Assembly (NCBI GenBank): GCA_020002185.1
Contig: CM034532.1
Coordinates: forward strand, 32,950,820-33,014,819
Direction: 5' to 3'
DNA length: 64,000 nucleotides
Origin: Paraescarpia echinospica
Taxonomy: Eukaryota > Annelida > Polychaeta > Sabellida > Siboglinidae
Part shown: one piece after another, positions 40,379 through 50,600 of the stretch
Layout of the letters: each line of letters opens with the position of its first letter
How positions within the stretch are numbered: the stretch's first letter is position 1
Made by a program: the position numbers and the translations under genes
The notes under the pieces: model-generated
The model's input: the letters and a program-made list of their open reading frames with translations, nothing else
The model's database searches: none
Told to the model about the DNA's origin: nothing

Positions 40379-40739
40379 GAATACCATGTTGTACCTGCTT
40401 CAAGTTACCGTGGTAGTATACCAGCGGATATGGGTCAAATTCATTGACATGTATTTAAATACAAATAATCTTGAAGGATTAAAATATGATAAAATGAAAA
40501 AGTTTATATTTCAATACAAATATGTATTAAAGGTACTTTTCAGAATTCTTTTTACAAAACCGCCAATAGCAAAAATAATGGCAAATGTTATATTGAGATA
40601 TGTTGTTTATCAACATAATTTGATGATGTTATGTACAAAATGACATGAGATGTCGCTTACTGGCTGGCAATCTTTGGTGTTTGTACCATGTATGAAAATA
40701 CCATGTTGTACCTGTTTCAAAATACCATGGTAGTATACC
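40379..40739 (+). repeat. Pair of ~43-bp direct repeats
   Basis: AATACCATGTTGTACCTG followed by a TTCAA-TACC-TGGTAGTATACC pattern occurs at 40379-40422 and 40697-40739, spaced by about 275 bp of AT-rich sequence with a 101-codon frame I consider chance. Confidence 0.6.
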
Positions 40740-40799
40740 CGAGTACAGTGTATATCAAGTCACATAGCATTGGAACAGGGAAGGGGGCTTTCCAAAAAA

Positions 40800-42250
40800 A
40801 CCCACCTTGAGGTTCTCCAGACATCTCGATCTGCACCCCCTTGAGGCTGGCTGAAAAAAACACCCTAAGGCACTCTGAAAACCTAAATAAGCACCCCCAT
40901 TCCGCAATATTTAGGGGTAATCCTATCTCCAGCCCCCATACACCACAAACATCACACCCCTTCCTATATGTTGGGAGCTAAGCTCCTAATCAACAAATAT
41001 TTGGGACTAAGCCTCCCCGGCAGGTTCCAATGCCTATGTAAGTAAAACAAATTACCATGTTTAATTTGTTTCCTACATGGATGTTAATTGATGTGTATTT
41101 TAGCAGTAATATATTTAATGTTTCCAACAATATTTTTCTTGCCATCCCTGTTGTGAATGTCATTGTGACATGTAGTCTGTGCTATTTCAGATAATGGCTC
41201 ATTACTGTTTCACAAATGTACAACGGATTATAAACATACACTAATTACAGTCGGACAAAAGCAATGTCTGCTCCCGAAGATGTAGGCGGCGAAATGTCGG
41301 TTCGAGCGTATCGGTCCCGCTTGTCAAAATACACGTTGCACTGCTGCTATTGTGATGAATATAGGTTCCTGTTACCAAACATGGGGTCGCTTTATCATCT
41401 CTGAATGACATCATCGCAGCAGCCCAACCAAATTATTTAGTGAAATAGAGACGCCTTATCGTCGGAAGTAACTGAAATCTCTGAATCACTCAATCAATGT
41501 CACGTTAACAACGACAGCGTCACGCTTGCACAGTTTTGTTAGTTGCGCGCATCATATTAATAGTATTACTATATTATATATGTTAAACATATAAACGTTG
41601 TATTTGACATTGAAAATAATCCGTGTGATTCTGTATAATGTCATGAATGTATTGTCCGTTTCCAATAAAACCCTAATGTCAATGGTTCATCGCTGTATGC
41701 TGCAAAAGTCCGCACATTTGCGACACAACTCCCCAAATCACCGTGTCTTCCATGTTTCCAGTGGTGAGACAGATTTGGCCTATGGCACATATTACGTCAC
41801 AGTACTTTACCAAGCGACGATCAGGCACACTATTTCATTCGGGATTTCATTCGGAAATCGGTCAGATAGGCTGATTATTACACATTAAACTGCGTGTATA
41901 TATTAACTAAGTAACCTGTCAGGTAGTACACCTGTCTAAATAGCATCATGTTAGTATGTTATTTACGTGATTAAAATATAATTTTTTTGTTCATGTCACC
42001 TTTAAAGGAGAAACGAAGTACAGTCATTTAAATGTATGCCATATAGTTCAATACGTACTGTATAAGTATGCATTTGTGGTAACAGAAACCTACTTATTTA
42101 TAAGACAAACAGAAAAACTGATTTTGTTCGATACCTAAATTCAGTGTGATTGCTTTAGTATTTCCCACCATGCAGGTATGTTTTGCCCCACTAGTACACG
42201 TTCAGTTTGCCCAACACATTCAATGTTCAAACAATTATGTCAATATGACT
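40800..42250. other. Intergenic, no supported gene
   Basis: A 48-codon plus-strand frame near 41264-41407 looks codon-like but has no recognisable domain. TTCATGTCACCTTTAAAGG near 41990 matches, in reverse complement, the word at 17713, suggesting an old dispersed element here. Confidence 0.35.
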
Positions 42251-42271
42251 TTATTTTATTGTATGTGTCCG

Positions 42272-42302
42272 CAACATGTGACCCATTTCGGGTCACATGT
42301 TG
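42272..42302. repeat. Perfect 13-bp inverted repeat with 5-base loop
   Basis: CAACATGTGACCC, spacer ATTTC, then its exact complement GGGTCACATGTTG. Each arm contains an E-box-like CATGTG. Confidence 0.9.
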
Positions 42303-43163
42303 TGAATGGGCACTAATTGTAACAACGTGCGATCTTATATTGGCAAATTTAAACTTAATTATTAGTTAGTGTCTTGTTGGCAGATAATGCAGCTGTCGTA
42401 TTGTGGACAAATGTTCTATTAAGTTATATATATTATATATATATTAATTTGTTGTTCTGCTTTATCGAGCGCATCAATTTCAGTTTGGTATTTTTGGAAT
42501 TCAACTGGTGTAGGTTAGCTAGTAGCTCATTGTGTTGGTTTTAGAGTTTTTTTTTAGTATATCCTGGGATCGGCGGGGTGGGGATATGTGCAGTTAAATA
42601 AACAACTTTGCTAAATGTGCACATCATAGGGCAATTTAATTCGGTGATATATGTCTTGCAGTTCGTAATGTACGCTGACCTGAGACAAACTTGGCACGCA
42701 AGATCTGCTCAGCTCCATACATCCATGCATAGCATTCATTGGTGGCATTGTAAGAAACGGATTACGCATCACGGATTTCTTTTGTAGCTACTCGCCAACA
42801 TCAAAGGATGCTCCCTATTCACAACAGCGGTCGCAACGATGTAGCCTTTTATGCCCATGAAAACATTGTATAGAACAAAGACTACGCAGTTAGCATTGTT
42901 GTGTTCTCAAGCAATTGCCACTTAATACCATGATATGTATTTTGAATTGAGTATATTTTAGCCTGTTTTTTAATGGTAACGTAACATTGGCTGTGTTAGC
43001 ACAACTCTATTAATAAATCTAGTCCCATAAAATATACTTATCAGATAACCCCTTTTAGTGTTATACACATTTTTTCTGAGGGGGTAATTTAGATGTGTTC
43101 CTATAACTTTACACTTTCTGTTATATAACTCCTAAATTTGAGCATTAGACATATGTCTAAATG

Positions 43164-43223
43164 TCAAGCAATACGAATGTTCAACTTCACACATGTGTGA
43201 AGTTGAACATTCGTATTGCTTGA
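43164..43223. repeat. Perfect 60-nt palindrome, no spacer
   Basis: Left arm TCAAGCAATACGAATG then TTCAACTTCACACA (43164-43193) is exactly complementary to the right arm (43194-43223). There is no loop, and pairing becomes imperfect outside. In intergenic AT-rich sequence 1.26 kb upstream of EXOSC3. Confidence 0.95.
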
Positions 43224-44103
43224 AATTTTACGCCTGCACACTTGTAGTTTGAATGGTAATATAATTATAAGTTCTTGTAATATTTCAGCAGTTTAATTTG
43301 CGAGTACACTGATATATTCATGCTTGGAACTCACTATGACGTATATATGTGTGGTACTGTGAGAGTCAGACACGTTTTCTGTTTCCGATTAAATTTTCTG
43401 AACGATATGTTGGTAACAGTCGGGGAATAGTAAACAAGTCGACCTTGCATACAACGATTACATCGTTCAAACAAAGAACCTGCTCTGTGAAACAATACGT
43501 ACACGACTAACAAGTCAATTGTCGTGGCTTCCATACGTCTTAATAAATCAAAGACAAGCAACAAAGAAGGAATCTGCTTAATAAAGCAATTAAAATGTAG
43601 ACAGTCGATTACTGCCTCAACACATTCTCACAGCACACAAATCAAAGACAAACAACATAAACATATGTGCTCAATGAATCAATGCAGGAGTAGCAAGTCA
43701 ATTACTTTCACACTTTAACGGACACAAATCAAAAATAGACAATATGAAAATATAACTAAGGGAGCTTATGAAACAAATTACATGTAATATGGTACAGCTG
43801 ATTCTTGTGTATTGTAATAATAAATTGGTTACGCAATTGTGACTTTAGCAATAACAACATAAAACTGGTTTTCCTTAAAACATCATTAGAAATTGGGAAG
43901 ACAACTACATACAATTAAAACTTGAGACAGCCTCAATGCTCAAACTTGGGCAACTATTGACCCGTCATGAGGTAAGCACTTGCGGTAAGGTAAGAACTAA
44001 GAATAAGATCATGGCAGATCGTCAAAACATCTTTATTGCATTGCATATTGTAACATACAGATGGGTAAATTATTTCTGTTACTCACACAAAAAAGCCTAG
44101 ATC

Positions 44104-44253
44104 ACTGGCTATACAGGCCGAGATCACTGCCGCACACATTTCTGGCCAGCAACATTCCCCTAAACAGGCCGAAATCACTGTCACACTGACCGAGATTACT
44201 ACCGCACTGGCCGAGTTCATGTGGGCCGAGATCGCGAAAGGCCGAAATCACTG
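44104..44253 (-). repeat. CGGCC-rich block upstream of EXOSC3
   Basis: Reverse complement of the block at 17103-17292. Shared words include CAGTGAT-TCGGCCTTTCGCG at the gene-proximal end and CTCGGCCTGTATAGCC at the far end. It ends about 230 bp upstream of the EXOSC3 start codon. Confidence 0.7.
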
Positions 44254-44484
44254 GGAACAACTCCAGGCATTTACTCACCTTTAACATAATAACATATAAA
44301 TCAGACAATATTTGATAAATTATATATAATTTATATAAAATAGTCAGCTGCATAGATGATACTCACACCTGTTGTTTCTGTTTTCACGTTAACATATCAT
44401 TTTGACGGAGACGAGACATTTGAGAGAAATCCGTAAGAGGGCGCGACTTACTGGCGAATTTACGGAAGTATGCAATAATCCAAC

Positions 44485-44673
44485 ATGGCACCGAAGTTAG
44501 GCACTTTGATGTTTCCTGGTGAATCTCTCGACGATTTAAAGACTGATAAAAATGGGAAAACCGTATTGGGGCCTGGCTTGCGTAGAACATACGCTGCTAT
44601 ACACACAATGAAAGCAGGCATATTACAGTTTAAAGAACCAAATGAATACTGGATTGAAAGTCCAGAAAAACGC
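44485..44673 (+). CDS. EXOSC3: EXOSC3 exon 1
   Basis: 189 bp, 63 codons, context CAACATGG, donor CGC|GTAAGT in phase 0. Encodes the N-terminal domain including GPGLRR and YWIESPEKR. Confidence 0.93.
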
Positions 44674-47600
44674 GTAAGTATCGTCGTCGTTGAGTCACGG
44701 CGAGTGCCGGATGTTTCGGCCTACTTAGGTCTTAGGTGATTTACTCCAAACAGCCCAAACTTGAGCTAACGCAGGAGTTGTATGGTGCTTGTTTGTGCGC
44801 ATGCGTTGTGGGTAGTTTGATTGTTTATTTTATAGGCACTTTAGATGATTGGGTGTGGTGAAAGGGAGGTTCATGATCGCTGTTTGAAACGCTATGCCTA
44901 TGGGGAGTATGGGGCTTTCTTTAAGTTTCTAGTTCAGTAATCGGTGGTGGAATCATATTCCAGATTCGAACTGCTCGAGGGTAGAAAGAGAACACTGCTG
45001 CATTGATGCGGCACCTAGGGGCTACGTAGTGGCCACGGTTTTTTGACTGTTAGTACACCTGGTGGGGGTGTGATGTTGATTATGTTATTTAATATTTTGT
45101 AAAATGTCATGGCTTGTTTGATAATGCGTCGTCGTTCAAGTCTCAAGAGTTGACCATCGAAGGGTGGCTATTATGTTTGTTTGGCGTCTGTGGTCATTTC
45201 TGACAAATCTGGCAGCACAGTGTTGTACTCTTTCAAGGTGTTTAATTTGGGTGGCAGTGTGTGGGTTCCATATGGGAGAGGCATACTTGAGTTTTGGTCG
45301 GATTAGCATGTTATAGGCTGTTTCTTTTACTTCAGGTTTGCATGGTCCGAGGGTTCGTTTGATCATGCCTAGGACTTTTGAAGATTTGGAAGCTATGTCA
45401 GTGATATGGTTAGCCCAGGTTAGTTTAGAATCTAATTTTATCCCAAGATATGTATGACTAGAGGCGGTAGAGAGTGGTATGCCAAAGAGTGAATATGAAT
45501 GTAGTCTGGGTTTGGTTTTGTTTGTTATTGGGAGATGCACACATTTAGATATGTTAAATTCCACCTGCCATTTATTAGACCATGTTTGGAGTTTGATCAG
45601 GTCAGATTGGAGAGTTTCGTGGTCGGTTTCGGATGTGATTTTGCGATATATAATGCTGTCGTCTGCACAGAGACGTACGGAAGATTGGATATTTTCGGTT
45701 ATGTCGTTTATGTAGAGTAAAAATAGGACAGGTCCTAGGACTGAGCACTGTGGTAAACCAGATGTATCATTTGTTCTGTCCGACAGGGCTAATTTGGATA
45801 GGAGGCGTTTATGGGGGACTTTGTCGAAGGCTTTGGTGATATCGAGTGGGATGGCATCTATTTGTGTCTTATTGTCCATAGCAGTCATCCAGTCGTGGAC
45901 TGTCTTGATGAGTTGGGATTCACAAAACAGACCTGGTTGGAATCCATGTTGGAAGTGGAGGATGATGTTGTGTTTGTGTAAGTGTTTCCACATGTTGCTT
46001 AGAATGATGTGTTCCATAATTTTGCAGAGGATGCATGTTAACGAAATTGGTCTATAATTAGCAGAGTCTGATTTGTGGCTTTTTTGTATATTGGTGTTAC
46101 TAGTGCTTGGAGCCAGTCATATGGGAGTTTGCAAGTGTTGTATGACTGCTGAAAAATGTGTGTGATGATGGGGGCAATTTCCACTGCAGTCTCTTTAAGG
46201 ACTCTGGCTGGGAGTTCGTTGGGGCCTGTAGCTTTATTTTGGTTTAGGTTTTTCAGTTGCTTAATTACTCCATCTATCCCGATTTCGAGGGAGGGCATAT
46301 CGGGATAGATGGATGGAGCTAGTTGGGGGATGTGGTACATTTCTTGAGTAAACACGGAACTAAATTGGTTAAGTGTATTTGCTTTGTCGTGATCATTTGT
46401 GATTGGTTGGTCGTTTACTTGCAGTGTAGGGATGCCGCCGCAGGCAACTCCTGCGACGGCACCGGTGCTAAGCCGTATGGGCTCTTGCTCTTCCCTTGGA
46501 TTACATCAGTGACGTGGAGAGGGGGGACCTGCTGCATGGGCAACAGCTTGTCTTCCATATCACCCTTGCCCAGGCCTGCGCCCTGGAGAGGACACTCCAG
46601 TGCCGCTGCAAAGCGACGACACAACATGAGAAGTGGCAGTTACCGGTGATAAGTCTCAGTACTCCATTGGCGTAGAGTTGAGGCGCCAGGGGTCACTTCT
46701 GACAGTGGGAGAGGTCATCGTGCCTCACTGGATAGCTACCACCCGCTTTAAACTGGGCAGCCCCCGGTCAATAAGGTGCTATCCCGCCACAGTTCGCCTG
46801 CCTTACTGGGTGCGTGGGGCTTAGGGCTGCGAAAAGCCTGACAAGTGGACTGTAAAACCCAAGCACCAGGCAAGAAAAGCAACACAAGAAACAAGCCAGC
46901 ACTAAAAGTAGGATGCTGGAACGTAAGGACCATGACCACCGGCCTATCAACGGACCTGCAGGACATGAGCGACGCACGAAAGACGGCAGTGATCAACAAC
47001 GAACTGCTGAGACTGCAAGTGGATATCTCAGCACTACAAGAGACTCGCATTGCCGAAACCGGCTCTCTTCGAGAAAAGGATTTCACCTTCTTCTGGCGTG
47101 GAAAAGCTGCAGACGAGACCAGAGAGTACGGCGTTGGATTTGCCGTGAAGAACTCACTGCTGAACATGATAGAACCTGGTGAGGTAGGAACAGAGAGGAT
47201 TCTCACCCTACGTCTCCACACAACAGACGGGCCTGTCAGCCTCATCAGCGTCTACCCCCCCACCCTCCACTCTACCCAGGAGGCAAAAGACGATTTCTAC
47301 GACCAGCTGCAGTCAGTCATCCAGACAATCCCAACCACCGAAAGCCTGCTTCTACTCGGCGACTTCAATGCACGAGTCGGCGCCGACCACGCCTCCTGGC
47401 CGCGATGCCTGGGACGATTTGGAATCGGCAACATGAACGAGAACGGGCAACGACTACTCGAACTATGCACACTCCATGATCTGTGCATTACTAACACCTT
47501 TTTTCAGACGAAACCGCATCACAAAGTATCGTGGCGACATCCCCGCTCCAAACGATGGCACCAGTTGGACCTGATTCTCACGCGACACTGTCAACTGAGA

Positions 47601-50600
47601 AGCGTCCTCACCACACGTTCCTATCACAGCGCTGATTGCGACACAGATCATTCGCTGGTCTGCTGTAAGATCAGGATTCAACCCAAGAAGCTTCATCGCG
47701 CCAAACCGTCAGGGAAGCCACGTATCGACGCAAGGACCCAGGGAAGGTGGAGATGCTTGTGAAGAGCCTGGAAGGCGCCCTGCAGGCGAAGCCCCCAGAG
47801 GCAGGCACAAAGCAGAGATGGGATCACCTCAGGGACACGATCCACGGCACGGCATTCTCTGTCTTCGGCAGGAAGCAGGGGAGGACTCAGGATTGGTTCG
47901 AGGCAAATGCCACTGAACTCAACACTGTGATTGAGGAAAAGCGTGCCGCATTGCTGGAACACAAGCGACAGCCAACACAATCAACACTGCAAGCTCTTAG
48001 AGAAGCTAGGGGTAAAGTGCAGCGCACAGCCAGAAGATGTGCCAACGACTATTGGATACAACTCTGTGAGAGTATTCAGTTGGCAGCTGACACGGGAAAC
48101 ATCAGGGGTCTCTACGACGGTAAAAAGAAGGCCATCGGACCAACACACAGCAAGACAGCTCCACTCAAATCAACTACTGGTGAAACCATCACAGACAAGA
48201 GCAAGCAAATGGAGAGGTGGGTGGAGCATTACTCGGACTTGTACGGCAGGGAGAACACCATCTCAGACGCCACACTGGAAGCTGTGGAGCGCTTGCCTCT
48301 CATGGAGAAGCTAGACGAGACGCCAAGCCTGGAGGAGCTCAGCAAAGCCATAGACGGCCTGCCCACAGGAAAAGCGCCAGGGCTGGATGGAATCCCAGCA
48401 GAAGTCATCAAAAGTGCAAAGGGACCACTCCTTGAACACCTGCACGCTCTGCTCTGTCAGTGCTGGGTGGAAGGCGAAGTTCCCACGGACATGAGAGACT
48501 GTAATATCATCACCCTGTACAAGAACAAAGGAGATCGCAGTGACTGCAATAACTACAGGGGGATCTCCTTGCTGAGCATCGTCGGTAAAGTATTCGCCCG
48601 CGTGGTCCTGAACAGACTTCAGAAGCTGGCTGACAGGGTATATCCAGAGTTACAATGCGGCTTCAGGTCGGAACGCTCCACGATCGACATGATATTCTCC
48701 CTGCGACAGCTCCAGGAGAAATGCAGAGAGCAGAAGCAGTCACTCTACATAGCATTCATAGACCTGACAAAGGCCTTTGACCTCGTGAGCCGCGATGGCC
48801 TCTTCAAAGTCCTCGCAAGGTTTGGATGTCCATTAAAGCTTCTGAGCGTGATTCAGTCATTCCACAGAGGTATGAGAGGAGTCGTCCAGGTCGACGGGTC
48901 ATCATCAACTCCATTCGACGTGAAAAGCGGAGTCAAGCGTGCTTGCCCCCACCCTCTTTGGCATCTACTTTGCAGTCTAAAGCATGCCTTCAGAACATCA
49001 ACTGACGGAATCTACCTCCACACTAGGTCAGATGGCAAACTTTACAGCTTGTCCAGATTGAAAGCAAAGACCAAGATCCGTGAGGTTCTCATCAGAGACA
49101 TGCTGTTCGCAGATGATGCTGCCTTGACAGCTCACGAGGAGCAACATCTTCAAAATCTTATGGATTGCTTCTCCCAAGCCTGCGAGGACTTCAGACTGAC
49201 AATCAGTCTAAAGAAGACAAACATCATGAGCCAGGACACCGAAAGCCTGCCAGCCATCACCATAAACAACTACCAGCTGGATGTGGTGAAGGAATTCATA
49301 TATCTCGGCTCAACAATGACCGACAACCTCTCCATGGACTCCGAAATCAGCAGACGGATTGGCCGAGCCACATCAACGCTTGCCAGGTTCTCGGAGGGTC
49401 TGGGACAATGCCAAACTGACCCTGAACACCAAGATGACTGTCTACAGAGCCTGTGTCCTCAGTGCCCTCTTATATGGCAGCGAGTCATGGACTCTGTACT
49501 CGAGGCAAGAAAGGAGGCTCAACACTTTCCACATGCGCAGCCTGAGGCGGATCCTGGGCATCAAATGGTCGGACCGCATAACAAATAACAAGGTCTTCCG
49601 ACGTGCTGCCACACCCAGCATCTATACTCTGCTACGACAACGTCGCCTTTGCTGGCTGGGACACGTCCGCAGGATGCAGGACGGCAGGATCCCCAAGGAC
49701 CTACTATATGGCGAGCTCGCAACAGGCAAGAGAGCTCGGGGCCGCCCCCAACTCCGATTCAAAGATGTCTGTAAAAGAGACATGAAGGCCCTTGACATGG
49801 ACGTTGACGGATGGGAAGACCTTGCCCAGGATCGCTCCCGCTGGAGACAGGAACTGAATTGCAGCCTGCGCAGAGGGGAAAAGAAGTTGCAACTTGCGTC
49901 AGACGAACGGAGAGTGAGACGCAAAAACGGCCAGCAAGCTCCACCTGCAGACACCGCTTTCAAGTGCAACCGCTGCGACAGGGACTGTCACTCCCGCATC
50001 GGCCTGCACAGCCACAACAGGCGCTGTTCCAGTGCCAACTGACTTTTCAGGGCGCAGAACCATGGCCACTTGTGACCGACGGATGCCACTAAGAAGGGAT
50101 GCCAATGTATTCTCGTTTGTTTGCTTTAATGAATGACCAGAATTGTTTTAGGTTTGTTTTTAGGCTGTCTCCATTGTGATTGTTTAGATAGTCTGAGTAG
50201 GATTTGGTTGCAGCTTTAGTGGCTTGTTTTCGGAGTTGCCTAAACCTTTCCCAGTCACTATTACGTCCAGTTTTTTTTTTTTTTTTTATGGCTTTTGTTG
50301 CGTTTTCTTTGCATTCTTATTATTTCACGTGTTATCCAGGGGAGGTGGGTTTTTGCTTTGGTGTTGCGGCTGGGAATATTATTGTTGACTAATGAAGTAA
50401 GATTATTCCGGAAAAAGTTCCAGTTTGTGTTGACATGTGTTGAATTTGGGTTCATGTCAAAGTATGTTGTTGTTAGTTGTTTTATGTCATCTTTAAGCTT
50501 ATCCCAGTTTGCAGATTTATATTGGAACACTTTGTGTGGTGGTTTACTATTACGGATTGGATTTAGGTTTACGTTAAAGGTCACAGCTTCATGATCACTC

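Larger units (their letters stand above)
46437..50094 (+). mobile_element. RTE-like LINE (LINE-B) inserted in LINE-A, 9-bp TSD
   Basis: Flanked by AGGGATGCC at 46428-46436 and 50095-50103. Removing it rejoins the RT of LINE-A, so it is a later insertion in opposite orientation. One polyprotein with APE endonuclease, RT and a C-terminal zinc-finger-like tail, spread over three frames. The 5' region is GC-rich with short frames. Confidence 0.9.

Noticed and set aside
40338..40643. 101-codon plus-strand frame
   Set aside because: Composition follows the AT-rich background, no domain, and it overlaps a direct-repeat pair.
17095..44261. One giant transposon bounded by the inverted CGGCC blocks
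   Set aside because: The immediate flanks do not show a convincing target duplication; kept only as one explanation in the findings.
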